Positions 53,817 to 62,954 are shown, counted from the first letter of the stretch. The stretch: 63,823 nt of DNA from Crocosphaera chwakensis CCY0110 (GCF_000169335.1 NZ_AAXW01000026.1:1-63823); one strand, 5' to 3'. The notes: generated from the letters alone by a model not told the origin. Numbers and translations: made by a program.

Positions 53817-55603
53817 TGGTCTGATGTCCATCTCAAATCTTCGGGGAATTCAGGAATAGAATTGAGGAGATTTTTAGTATATTCTTTGTCAGGATGATTA
53901 ATAATATGTTCTGCTTCTCCTATTTCAACAATTTCCCCTTGATTCATTACCATAATGCGATCGCTCATAAATCTGACGACACTTAAATCATGAGAGATAA
54001 AAATACAGGTTAGTTTTAACTTTTTTTGTAAGTCTTTTAACAGGTTCAAAACCTGTGCTTGAACGGATACATCTAAAGCAGAAACTGACTCGTCACAGAT
54101 TAAAAAACGAGGATTTAATGCCAAAGCGCGGGCAATACAAATCCGTTGTCTTTGTCCCCCTGAAAATTCGTGGGGATAACGATCATAACTATTTGTATCT
54201 AATCCCACTAAGCTCAATAAAGCATCTACAATTTCTCTTCTTTTATTGCTATTGGGTTGAGTTTGATGAATAATCATTGGTTCACTGATAGCTTGACCTA
54301 CGGTTAATCTTGGGTTGAGAGAATTATAGGGATTTTGGAAAACAATTTGCATATTTTTTCTCAGGTTTCGTAACCATTTATTACTCATAGATTTCTTAGA
54401 AATTTCGTAGGCTTCAAAAGTAACATTTCCGTTGGCTGCTGGAATAAGTCTCAGAATTGTTCTTGCTAACGTTGATTTTCCGCAACCCGATTCCCCAACT
54501 AATCCTAATGTTTCCCCAGCATAAACATCAAAGCTAATATTATTAACGGCTGTAAATTTATTAGATTTCAATCCAAAAAACGCTGACTTTCCAAACTCAA
54601 CAGTCAACTTTTCTATTGACAACAAAACTTTTTTTTCTTCTGCTTCTTTAGTTCTTGCTTCAATTTCATCATGGGGAATGATTTTATAAATTAAATCACT
54701 TTCTTTATATAAATTTAGGTCTTTCTTATCTTCTAAAAAATCAGCAACAGTAGGTAATTTATCTACTTTAATATGGAGGGGAGGACGACAAGCAAGTAAC
54801 CCTTTAGTATAACCGTCTTGAGGATAACGGAGAATTTGTTCTTTGTCTCCTTGTTCTATCACTTTACCCTCACGCATTACTAATATATTATCAGCAACTT
54901 TATTAATCACGCCCAAGTCATGGGAGATAAAAATCATAGCAATATTATTATCTTTGCAAAGACCTCTTAATAACTCTAAAATTCCTTTTTGAACTGTTAC
55001 ATCTAAAGCAGTTGTGGGTTCATCAGCAATTAAAATAGTAGGCTGACAAGAAATAGCCATCGCAATCATTACCCGTTGCAATTGTCCCCCAGATAGTTCA
55101 TGAGGATATCTTTTTAAATAATCGGTTGCTTGTTTGTGGGGACAAGTTTGCTTTAAAACCCTTACATTTTTTAATAACTTAATTGCTTCTTGATTAGCTT
55201 GTTCTCGACTTACATTCTGATGCAGTTTAATGGCTTCAGTTAACTGATATCCTATGGTATAAACAGGGTTAAAAGCACTCATCGGTTCTTGGAAAATCAT
55301 GGCAATTTCTTTCCCACGATATTTTGTCCATTGTTCCTCTTTTAACTGAGTTAATTCAATTTTATCTTGTAAGGGCTGATAATATTTAATACTACTTCTT
55401 TCAACAATTTTGCCAGGGTTTTGAATTAACCCCATAATAGCTAAAGAGGTCACAGACTTTCCTGATCCTGACTCGCCAACAATTCCTAAAATTTCCCCTC
55501 TTTTGAGTTGAAAATTAACATTATCTACTGCTACCTTATTTGATTGTCCTTGTAATGGGAATTCAATACGGAGATTAGATACATCAAGAACAAGATCACT
55601 CAT
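53798..55603 (-). CDS. Peptide/nickel-type ABC transporter, fused double ATP-binding protein
   Basis: A 601-residue protein made of two ABC ATPase modules. NBD1: Walker A GIVGESGSGKSVTS, signature ELSGGQLQRVMIA, Walker B ILIADEPTTALD. NBD2: GLVGESGCGKSTLAR, FSGGQRQRICIARAL, FLICDESVSALDVSVQ. Both carry the oligopeptide-transporter C-terminal extensions (RPPLHI and LNSIPEF). Such fused proteins serve dipeptide, oligopeptide or glutathione importers. No permease or binding protein is adjacent, which is common in cyanobacteria. The C-terminal end overlaps a heptamer repeat. Confidence 0.93.
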   Translation of the reverse strand: MSDLVLDVSNLRIEFPLQGQSNKVAVDNVNFQLKRGEILGIVGESGSGKSVTSLAIMGLIQNPGKIVERSSIKYYQPLQDKIELTQLKEEQWTKYRGKEIAMIFQEPMSAFNPVYTIGYQLTEAIKLHQNVSREQANQEAIKLLKNVRVLKQTCPHKQATDYLKRYPHELSGGQLQRVMIAMAISCQPTILIADEPTTALDVTVQKGILELLRGLCKDNNIAMIFISHDLGVINKVADNILVMREGKVIEQGDKEQILRYPQDGYTKGLLACRPPLHIKVDKLPTVADFLEDKKDLNLYKESDLIYKIIPHDEIEARTKEAEEKKVLLSIEKLTVEFGKSAFFGLKSNKFTAVNNISFDVYAGETLGLVGESGCGKSTLARTILRLIPAANGNVTFEAYEISKKSMSNKWLRNLRKNMQIVFQNPYNSLNPRLTVGQAISEPMIIHQTQPNSNKRREIVDALLSLVGLDTNSYDRYPHEFSGGQRQRICIARALALNPRFLICDESVSALDVSVQAQVLNLLKDLQKKLKLTCIFISHDLSVVRFMSDRIMVMNQGEIVEIGEAEHIINHPDKEYTKNLLNSIPEFPEDLRWTSDQTVISE

Positions 55604-55966
55604 AACCTTAGACTGTTAGAATTTTAAACAGATTTTAACCGATTTTTTTGATTTTGACAAAAATTTTATTAGACTTCTATCAAATATAACTCATTAAAAT
55701 TATATTGAACGACAGAAATATCTAGTAAAATAGAATAGAATAGAATAAACGATTAATCTATTTAATGTTTTATTAGGGGTATTAGTAACGGCTACTGTGG
55801 CTATTTTGGTTAGTGTTTATTCTCAGTACGACTAATTTAACCATCTCATTGATAATTGATAACTGATTAATAGAATCTTACCCTTTCCATAAGTAACTTA
55901 AAGTCACATTATCCAAGAACCGTGTCACAATATAAACAAAAATGGAAATATTATACGGAGAGGGAT
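55604..55966. other. Divergent region upstream of flv3, with a TAGAA tandem repeat and a tiny hydrophobic frame
   Basis: The 363 bp between the ABC ATPase start and flv3 hold (TAGAA)x3 near 55731-55747 and a 27-codon hydrophobic frame at 55752-55835 (NLFNVLLGVLVTATVAILVS) without a standard start or Shine-Dalgarno sequence. The control elements of flv3 should be here. No RNA gene recognised. Confidence 0.35.
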
Positions 55967-57694
55967 ATGGTTGCAACTCCCATCAAAACAGAAAATCGTT
56001 TAACTATACAAACTGCTGATATTGCCGAAGATACCACCACCATACGATCCCTAGACTGGGATCGCGATCGCTTTGATATTGAGTTTGGCCTGCAAAATGG
56101 AACCACTTACAACTCCTACATCATTCGCGGTGATAAAGTTGCCCTTATAGATACCTCCCATGCTAAGTTTCGTCAGTTATACTTAGATACCCTAATCGGA
56201 CTCATTGATCCTAAAACCATTGATTATTTAGTGATTAGTCACACTGAACCCGATCACAGTGGCTTGGTGAAAGATATCTTAGAATTGGCTCCCCAAGCAA
56301 CAGTAGTGGGTTCTAAAGTGGCTATTAAGTTCTTAGAAGACTTTATTCATGAACCTTTTGAGCGCATTTTAGTCAAAAGCGGTGAGTCTTTGGACTTAGG
56401 AAAAGGTCACGTTTTAGAATTTGTTAGCGCGCCTAACTTACATTGGCCTGACACTATGTTAACCTACGACAAAGGCACTGAAACCCTTTTCACCTGTGAT
56501 GTGTTTGGGATGCACTATTGTTCTGATCTGCTTTATGACGAACATTTAGATGATATTGCTCCAGACTATCACTTTTATTATGAGTGTTTGATGGGTCCTA
56601 ACGCGCGATCAGTGCTTTCTGCTATGAAACGCATGGACAAGTTAGGGACTATTTCTACGGTGGCTAATGGTCATGGTCCTTTGCTGCGTTATAATCTCCA
56701 TGAATTAGTGGAACGCTATCGCACTTGGAGCGAAGAACAAAGCAAAGCCGATAAAAGCGTAGCAGTGTTCTATGTGTCTGACTATGGATACAGCGATCGC
56801 CTTTCCCAAGCTATTGCCAAGGGTATTACCAAAACTGGTGTGGCCGTGGAAATGGTGGATCTTAAATCTGCTGATACTCAAGATGTCCAAGAGATCGTTA
56901 GTCGATCTGCTGGTTTAGTGATAGGTATGCCTCCCTTAGAAGGTCATCATAACAAAGAAACCACCAGTAACATAGGAACTATTATTGCTGCAGCTAAGGA
57001 TAAACAGTATATCGGGATGTTTGAATCTTATGGGGGAAATGATGAACCCATCGATCCCTTATTAACCAAATTCCGAGAAGCTGGGTTAAGTAAAGGGTTC
57101 AACTCCATTCGGGTTAAAGATACTCCCAGTGAAGCCATTTATCAACTCTGCGAAGAAGCAGGAACCGACTTAGGACAAAACCTAACCCAAGATCGCAAGG
57201 TAAAGCAACGGAAGTCCTTAGATAGTGACTTAGATAAAGCGATCGGTCGTATTAGTGGGGGTTTATATATCCTAACGGCTAACAAAGGAGAAATTAACGG
57301 GGCAATGTTAGCTTCTTGGGTGACACAAGCGAGTTTTGAACCCCCAGGGTTTACTGTTGCTGTGGCCAAAGATCGGGCGATCGAGTCTTTAATGCAAGTG
57401 GGTGATAGCTTCATTTTAAACATCCTCGAAGAAGGGAAATATCAACCCTTAATGAAACATTTTCTTAAACGATTTCCCCCTGGAGCCGATCGCTTTGAAG
57501 GAATTGATGTGCAAACGGCTAAGAATGGATCACCGATTTTAGTGGATGCGTTAGCTTATTTAGAATGCGAAGTTGTCAGTCGCATGGAATGTAGTGATCA
57601 TTGGATTGTTTACAGTAAAGTCACCAATGGACGAGTTTCTAACCCCGATGGTTTAACCGCCATTCACCACCGAAAAGTGGGTAACTACTATTAA
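55967..57694 (+). CDS. flv3: Flavodiiron protein Flv3
   Basis: A 575-residue, three-domain protein: metallo-beta-lactamase-like diiron domain (SHTEPDHSGLVKD with canonical H-x-E-x-D-H ligands, NLHWPDT, TCDVFGMHYC), flavodoxin domain (VFYVSDYGYSDRLSQAIAKG, ESYGGNDEPID) and a C-terminal flavin-reductase-like domain (GAMLASWVTQASFEPPGFTV). The last domain is cyanobacteria/plant-specific. Flv3 pairs with Flv1 to pass photosystem I electrons to oxygen, making water. The canonical ligands and sequence fit Flv3 rather than Flv1. ATG 55967 is preceded by GGAGAGGG; the GTG at 55922 lacks such support. Confidence 0.9.
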   Translation: MVATPIKTENRLTIQTADIAEDTTTIRSLDWDRDRFDIEFGLQNGTTYNSYIIRGDKVALIDTSHAKFRQLYLDTLIGLIDPKTIDYLVISHTEPDHSGLVKDILELAPQATVVGSKVAIKFLEDFIHEPFERILVKSGESLDLGKGHVLEFVSAPNLHWPDTMLTYDKGTETLFTCDVFGMHYCSDLLYDEHLDDIAPDYHFYYECLMGPNARSVLSAMKRMDKLGTISTVANGHGPLLRYNLHELVERYRTWSEEQSKADKSVAVFYVSDYGYSDRLSQAIAKGITKTGVAVEMVDLKSADTQDVQEIVSRSAGLVIGMPPLEGHHNKETTSNIGTIIAAAKDKQYIGMFESYGGNDEPIDPLLTKFREAGLSKGFNSIRVKDTPSEAIYQLCEEAGTDLGQNLTQDRKVKQRKSLDSDLDKAIGRISGGLYILTANKGEINGAMLASWVTQASFEPPGFTVAVAKDRAIESLMQVGDSFILNILEEGKYQPLMKHFLKRFPPGADRFEGIDVQTAKNGSPILVDALAYLECEVVSRMECSDHWIVYSKVTNGRVSNPDGLTAIHHRKVGNYY

Positions 57695-57970
57695 ACCAGT
57701 AGGGTGGGCATTGCCCACCTTTTTTTTTGTTGAATTCTCGTCTTTCCTATCATCATTTTTGACTGAAGTAGGAAGGATCTCTAGGAAGTCAGAAGGGATA
57801 AATTGAGATAACATTGGCATTCCTGTAGATAGAAACAAAATTACAGAAAGAATTCCAGCAATTAATTGAAGATAGGATATAGTAATTTGACCTTGAGGAA
57901 TAATCGTAACTCCTTTTTTAGACAATATTACCAACAAACGAAATATTTTATTATTAGGTTTTTTAGGCAT
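57653..57970 (-). CDS. Possible small membrane protein overlapping the flv3 3' end
   Basis: A 105-codon frame with a basic N-terminus (PKKPNNKIFRLLVILSKKG) and one membrane segment (YLQLIAGILSVILFLSTGMP). Its last ~42 bases overlap the flv3 coding end in antisense and it reads through the flv3 terminator hairpin, so at least its C-terminus is doubtful. No Shine-Dalgarno sequence is clear. The N-terminal composition looks real, but no family is known to me. Confidence 0.35.
   Translation of the reverse strand: MPKKPNNKIFRLLVILSKKGVTIIPQGQITISYLQLIAGILSVILFLSTGMPMLSQFIPSDFLEILPTSVKNDDRKDENSTKKKVGNAHPTGLIVVTHFSVVNGG
57703..57728 (+). terminator. Rho-independent terminator after flv3
   Basis: GGTGGGC-ATT-GCCCACC stem followed by nine T. 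The core matches the palindrome at 28899. Confidence 0.85.
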
Positions 57971-58038
57971 GATCTTAATTCTTGTAACGTTTTACACTTT
58001 ATTTCTAGCATAGTTATTCTTCACAATAAAGGGCGATT

Positions 58039-58153
58039 TAGGGCAATAATAATGCCCTAAAAAATAGGGCATTCAGGGATATTAATTAGTATTCTTTTTT
58101 CCCTAGAAAATAGGGCAGTTAGGAACAGTCTGCTAACCCTATCTGCCCTAATA
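58039..58153. promoter_or_regulatory. Array of five AGGGCA sites in both orientations
   Basis: TTAGGGCAAT (58039), ATGCCCTAAA (58053), ATAGGGCATT (58065), ATAGGGCAGT (58111) and CTGCCCTAAT (58144), plus a related AGGGCG at 58031. Two are inverted, and the last lies about 65 bp before the XRE gene start. Likely operator sites, perhaps for the XRE protein itself. Confidence 0.55.
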
Positions 58154-58218
58154 TTGTACACTAAGATTATGATATCATTTGTATTGTTAGAGTGAAGGAA
58201 TTACACAGAAAGTTTACT

Positions 58219-58715
58219 ATGAATTATTCTGATACAGTTAAATCAAGTCCACAAGGACAAGAAAAACTTAAAGAAGCAATTAAGGAAACAGGGTTAACAC
58301 AAGACGATTTTGCAAAAGAAACTAATATCAGTTTAGATACATTGAAAAGAGTATTAGGGACAAAAGGTAAAAAAAATGGGATTCCTGCTAGTGTTGATAG
58401 ATTTGTTGTTAAAAATATTGCTAACTTCCTAAAAATAAAACCGACTGATATTGTTGATCCGAGAGAATGGAAAGGGGATAAACTGTTTAAATATCAACAA
58501 AAATTTAAGGCACTGATTGACGAAAAATTACGGCTTTTTGTAGGTCGTCAGTTTGTTTTAGAGTCCATAGAAAACTTTATTAATACCTATGATCGGGGTT
58601 ATTTTACCATTGTTGCAAAACCAGGGGAAGGTAAGAGTAGTATTGCTGCTAAATATGTTCATAATAATCCTGATTGTATTTACTATTTTAATATTAGATC
58701 CGATAGTCAAAATCG
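58219..58715 (+). pseudogene. N-terminal fragment of an XRE-NTPase (NLR-like) protein, cut by an IS66 element
   Basis: From ATG 58219 the frame gives a helix-turn-helix region (EKLKEAIKETGLTQDDFAKE then TNISLDTLKRVLG), a linker, and the start of a P-loop NTPase (LFVGRQFVLESIENF, Walker A IVAKPGEGKSSIAAKY). It stops inside the inserted element. GTG 58192 is possible but unsupported. The intact family has a NACHT/NB-ARC NTPase and C-terminal WD40 repeats: the repeats lie beyond the element at 60238. Most of the NTPase domain is missing from both sides, so a deletion went with the insertion. Confidence 0.8.
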
Positions 58716-60237
58716 GTAAGGATTCAGGTCTAGAAGTTAGGAATTAGGGAAGGAAACAAACAATTCGGATGACCGACTTTGGCTATTAATGACTTCTCGA
58801 AAAAATCAATCACCGAACGTTCTTGACGACGACAAGTTTGAATAACCGTCAATAAGTTAGCTGTTTGTTTAAATCGTTCCATGCTTCTTGAACCCCCACT
58901 AACTTTCCGTTTCGTGATGGCTAATCTTAAGGATCTTTCAGCAAGATTATTATCAGGGGGGATCTCTGGATGCTCCAGAAAATACCACCATTGCTCTGCC
59001 TTTTGCCGAAGGTTTCGCAAAAGTTTTCCGGCTTCATAACCGGCTTTAGGCTTCCATTCTTCTGTGGCTATCTTTATCTTATCTTTGAATTGTCTTGCCC
59101 AAACTTGATAACCATGCCTATTCTTATCGTTTTGCCAAATACGATAATGACGGAAAGCTTCATCAATTAATTTGAGAAAAGTTTGACCGATGGTTTTGTT
59201 ATATTGACCTGGAGTTTTTATTAATCGCTGAAAGTGACGGCGTAAATGTGCCAAACATTTCTGTTGAGCAACAACAGTATAACCATTGTAAACTCCCAAA
59301 TCATCACTACTTAAAACACCACCATATTCATGGCCTAACTGATCTTCTAATTCCTTACGCCCCCTAGTATCAGCAGCCCGAAACAGGCAGAAAAGTTGAT
59401 TGGTAAATACCCACAACCATTCTTTGACTCCCTTCACTGGCCAGGGTGTTTCATCAACATGAATTGGGGGTTGTTCTACTTTGACCCACTTGGATAATTG
59501 TTCAACCGACGGATTAATGGCTGTTTCTACTCGTTGATTGGTGGCTACGATGGTCCCCATACCTATCTCAATTTGCCCTAACTCCCACAACATCTCTTGT
59601 TGCTTTTCATAAGGTAGATGTCCATAATTCCCTAACCATCCCAGAAAAGCTTGTAACTTCACTCCTAAATCTTGTCCTGGGACGGTCTTGGGCGACCAAT
59701 TCGCTTTGGTCACTTCACCACAATGCCCACAGCGACAATGATGACGATGATATTCTACTACCTCAATGGGTTTATCTACCAGTTGTGCTACCTGCTGAGA
59801 ATCAACTTTCACTGGTTCTATTAATAATTCTGTTTGACCACAGTGACTACATATTGATGGTTGCAAGATTTGAATTCTGTCAATTCTCCCAAAGCCTTTC
59901 CTTGTTTTTCCCTTATGTCCAGGTTGTCCCCCTGGTTTTCTTTTCTTATCCTTATCGTCTTCAGTTGTTTTAGCCTTCTCAGACTTTTTCAATAAGTCTG
60001 TTGATGGGGGTTTTGATGAGGTTTGGCTATCTAAATTACGACTGAGCTTTAATTTTTCTATTTCTTTTTGTAGCTGCTCGATAAGTTTCTGTTGAGCCAA
60101 GATAATTTGTACCAACCCAGATTTTGACAGTTGGTTTAATTCGTCTGGATTTAACTGTACTCCTGGTTCAGTTTGACTCATACCGTTACTTTAGCGCAGT
60201 CAGCCTGTTTGTCAATATTTGCCACCTGAATCCTTAC
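58716..60237 (-). mobile_element. IS66-family insertion sequence, 1522 bp
   Basis: Ends are inverted repeats GTAAGGATTCAGGT (58716-58729) and its complement ACCTGAATCCTTAC (60224-60237). The GTAA terminus is typical of IS66. One transposase gene is inside. Flanking octamers CAAAATCG and GTTTGCAA differ, so the usual 8-bp target duplication is absent. Confidence 0.9.
58730..60181 (-). CDS. tnpC: IS66-family transposase
   Basis: A 483-residue transposase: a helical N-terminus (LIEQLQKEIEKLKLSRNLDS, SSKPPSTD) of the DUF6444 kind, a zinc-binding region (CSHCGQTELL, HHCRCGHCGEVTKANW), and the DDE core (IHVDETPWPVKGVKEWLW with Asp, SSDDLGVYNGY with the second Asp, NNLAERSLRLAITKRKVSGG with Glu). 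Intact length with no frameshift, so the element may still be mobile. It is a single-gene IS66 subtype without separate tnpA and tnpB. Confidence 0.95.
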   Translation of the reverse strand: MSQTEPGVQLNPDELNQLSKSGLVQIILAQQKLIEQLQKEIEKLKLSRNLDSQTSSKPPSTDLLKKSEKAKTTEDDKDKKRKPGGQPGHKGKTRKGFGRIDRIQILQPSICSHCGQTELLIEPVKVDSQQVAQLVDKPIEVVEYHRHHCRCGHCGEVTKANWSPKTVPGQDLGVKLQAFLGWLGNYGHLPYEKQQEMLWELGQIEIGMGTIVATNQRVETAINPSVEQLSKWVKVEQPPIHVDETPWPVKGVKEWLWVFTNQLFCLFRAADTRGRKELEDQLGHEYGGVLSSDDLGVYNGYTVVAQQKCLAHLRRHFQRLIKTPGQYNKTIGQTFLKLIDEAFRHYRIWQNDKNRHGYQVWARQFKDKIKIATEEWKPKAGYEAGKLLRNLRQKAEQWWYFLEHPEIPPDNNLAERSLRLAITKRKVSGGSRSMERFKQTANLLTVIQTCRRQERSVIDFFEKSLIAKVGHPNCLFPSLIPNF

Positions 60238-61103
60238 GTTTGCAAGAACTGAGGTTAATTCAAAAAGCATTGTATATGTCAGGACATATTCTCGCTAAAG
60301 ATAAAAGTCAATTAGCAAAACAATTAACAAGCTTATTAGTTTCTTATCAACATCTCCCTCACATTAAAAAGTTATTTAAAAAAGAAATAAAATATCTAAA
60401 AACAGCTACTCAATATAAAAATACACCTTGGTTATGTCTGCTAAGTTCTACTATTTCTTCACCTCTTGCACAACCTCTAATTCGCACTCTCACTGGTCAT
60501 AGTTTGGCAGTAGGAGCAGTGGCAGTTACTCCTGATGGCAAAAAGCTCATTTCTGGAAGTTGCGATGGAACCATAAAAGTTTGGGATTTAGCTACAGGAA
60601 ACTTAGAAAACACTCTTAAGAATCATAGTTATTCAATAAATATCCTAGCAGTGACTACTGACAGTAAAAAAGTGATTTCTGGGAGTCGGGATCAGACCTT
60701 GAAAATTTGGGATTTAGACACAGAAAACTTAGAAAACACTCTTAAGAATCATAGTTATTCAATAAATATCCTAGCAGTGACTACTGACAGTAAAAAAGTG
60801 ATTTCTGGGAGTCGGGATCAGACCTTGAAAATTTGGGATTTAGACACAGAAAACTTAGAAAACACTCTTAAGAATCATAGTTATTCAATAAATATCCTAG
60901 CAGTGACTACTGACAGTAAAAAAGTGATTTCTGGAAGTGACGACAAAACCCTCAAAATTTGGGATTTAAAGACAGAAAATTGTATCGCTACTTTTACTGC
61001 TGAAGCTAGTATAACTTGCGTTGCCGTTGCACCTGATGGAGTGTCTATTATTGCTGGGGATAGTTCAGGAAATGTGCATTTTTTGCGGTTAATGGGGGTT
61101 TAA
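60238..61103 (+). pseudogene. C-terminal fragment: WD40 repeats of the IS66-broken NLR-like gene
   Basis: After a helical stretch (LQELRLIQKALYMSGHILAK, PWLCLLSSTISSPLAQPLIR) four to five WD40 repeats follow: RTLTGHSLAVGAVAVTPDG, KLISGSCDGTIKVWDLATG, then units with VISGSRDQTLKIWDLDTEN. The helical stretch is what normally precedes WD40 repeats in NB-ARC/NACHT-WD40 proteins. The open frame begins inside the IS end (TTG 60219) and has no natural start. Three tandem 126-bp units are almost identical. Together with 58219-58715 this is one disrupted gene. Confidence 0.8.
60601..60976. repeat. Tandem 126-bp repeats encoding WD40 units
   Basis: The block starting ACTTAGAAAACACTCTTAAG recurs at 60601, 60727 and 60853, identical for long stretches. 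The period of 126 bp equals one 42-residue WD40 unit. The last copy diverges after GTGATTTCTGG. Confidence 0.9.
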
Positions 61104-61332
61104 TGCAGTAACCATTGAGAATAGTCTCTAATATCACTCTTGTGTAACTTGCCGAAATTTTGACGCATTTCTGTTATTATAGCCAACAACACCTAACAAG
61201 AAAATCAGGGTTTTACCCCCATTCTTCGGAGTCTGACAGAAAAGGGATATATCGTTCGTAAAACTTCATGAAAAATCAAAAATGAATTAAAAATGATTGC
61301 TATAAGGAAAGACTAGGAATACTCCTTCGTTT

Positions 61333-62010
61333 TCACGAATGGTTCTCACCATCAGTGATATCTCTGCCAATTAAACGACGTGACAATTTGGCAATGCGAC
61401 GATTTTGACGAAACTGCTGAACCGTCATCCCAAAAATGTGCAAATCCACAAATTGTTCTTTCTGTTGATCAAACAGATGTTCTTTCATAACCCCTTCAAC
61501 CATAAAACCACCAGAAGTTAGTGCTTTTTGTGCCAGATGATTATAATCATAAGCATAAGCATAAAGACGATGTAATTTATATTGATTAAAAACGAGATCA
61601 CCTAGCATTAAACACGCCTCAATACTATAGCCAGCATAGTAATATTTAGGGTTGAATAAACCAATCAAAAATTCAGCTCGTTGATGTAAAGGGATATAGT
61701 CGGCTGCTGCAATAATACCGATTGCTCCATGATGTTTATGCAAGATTAACATTTCCAAATAACCACTCTTAATCGGAGACACTTCCCAACGTTTAACTAA
61801 TCTTTCCCTAAGTTCTTCTTCATTCGCAACCAGATCATTAAGACGAAATAAACCCATAAATTCTGCATTACAATACATCTGCTCGTACAACAAAGCAGCA
61901 TCATCAGGAATCGTACGTCTAAGAGTAATGGCTCTCCCTTGATGTAAAATTGGGGCTGATATAGACATAGATAAGTATTTCTTTTCCTCAAGTGTCATAA
62001 ATGATACCAT
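61333..62010 (-). CDS. GNAT-family N-acetyltransferase
   Basis: A 225-residue (or about 211 from Met 61968) acetyltransferase of the RimJ/RimL type: AITLRRTIPDDAALLYEQMY at the start, LEMLILHKHHGAIGIIAAAD, LIGLFNPKYYYAGYSIEACL and LHRLYAYAYDYNHLAQKALT then SGGFMVEGVMKEHLF, the typical C-terminal Asn/Gly-Phe motifs. It transfers acetyl from CoA to an amine; substrate unknown. It is convergent with the disrupted WD40 gene and shows no link to it. The C-terminal basic tail is unusual. Confidence 0.85.
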   Translation of the reverse strand: MVSFMTLEEKKYLSMSISAPILHQGRAITLRRTIPDDAALLYEQMYCNAEFMGLFRLNDLVANEEELRERLVKRWEVSPIKSGYLEMLILHKHHGAIGIIAAADYIPLHQRAEFLIGLFNPKYYYAGYSIEACLMLGDLVFNQYKLHRLYAYAYDYNHLAQKALTSGGFMVEGVMKEHLFDQQKEQFVDLHIFGMTVQQFRQNRRIAKLSRRLIGRDITDGENHS

Positions 62011-62211
62011 CTAAATCATTTTATGTTAATTTTTCTTCTCAAAAAAAAATTTATTTTACATAACGATTACAAGTCAATAAGTTATTTTTTAGTCTAGTAA
62101 CATAGTGTTTCTAAGAAAAAGAATCGGTTTATAAGGAAAGTAGTTGCCAAAATTGAGATAAATTATTCCAAATTTTAGCAATGATTTTCTTAATGATTCT
62201 TTTCCTTTCTA

Positions 62212-62829
62212 ATGAAACAGATTAGTATAATTTCTGGTCTTAACTTGGGACTATTATCCTTATTCAGCTTTCTACAACCTGTTCAGAGTATCACCCTAGA
62301 ACTCCTTCCCCAAACACAAAACGTTGCGGTAGGAGATTCAGTAATAGTAGATGTGCAAATTTCGGAACTAGGGGATATGGAATCACCCTCCGTAGGAGGA
62401 TTTGACTTCGATCTCAATTATGATCCTAATGTTCTTACTTTTGACAGTTTAACCTTTAGTAATTTAATCAATTTATCAAATTTTGATATTCCAAATAAAG
62501 TCGATCCTTCTACCCCAGGAATTGTCTCTTTTTTTAATCTGTCCATCTTAGATACGCCTGAAGACCTTAATACTGAACAACCTAGCAGTTTTAGTTTAGC
62601 TACCCTCGACTTCACTGCTAATCAAGTAACCCCCAATAGTCTCCTTTCATTAACAATTATTTCGTTATCAGACGAAAATTTCGATCCCTTGGACTCAGTA
62701 ATACCCGAAGATGCTATAGTGTCTGTGGAGTCAGCTAAAACCAGTGTCCCTGAGTCTGATTTCAATCTAATTACTTGGATCATTTTTTTAGGACTCACTT
62801 CTATATACTGCAAAAAAGTAAGTACCTGA
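62212..62829 (+). CDS. Cohesin-domain surface protein with PEP-CTERM-like end
   Basis: A 205-residue exported protein: signal peptide (ISIISGLNLGLLSLFSFLQP), a cohesin-like beta domain (ITLELLPQTQNVAVGDSVIV, VGGFDFDLNYDPNVLTFDSL, SLATLDFTANQVTPNSLLSL), then VPESDFNLITWIIFLGLTSI and a basic CKK end. The tail is a VPE-x, membrane helix and basic cluster, i.e. a variant PEP-CTERM sorting signal processed by an exosortase. Cohesin domains bind other surface proteins; no dockerin partner is nearby. Confidence 0.75.
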   Translation: MKQISIISGLNLGLLSLFSFLQPVQSITLELLPQTQNVAVGDSVIVDVQISELGDMESPSVGGFDFDLNYDPNVLTFDSLTFSNLINLSNFDIPNKVDPSTPGIVSFFNLSILDTPEDLNTEQPSSFSLATLDFTANQVTPNSLLSLTIISLSDENFDPLDSVIPEDAIVSVESAKTSVPESDFNLITWIIFLGLTSIYCKKVST

Positions 62830-62954
62830 GCAAAATTAATTACACATCTCAATAACTTCGTTGCCTTTTGCCTATTCTCACTAGGAAATTAATTTTGTGT
62901 ACTTACTTAAGTCGTTAGTGAAGATTTAATATGTGATTTTTGGGTTAATGTAAG

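Noticed and set aside
58708..60245. 8-bp target-site duplication of the IS66 element
   Set aside because: The flanking octamers CAAAATCG and GTTTGCAA do not match.
60601..60976. 126-bp tandem repeats as a regulatory or satellite repeat
   Set aside because: They are in frame and encode WD40 units of 42 residues.
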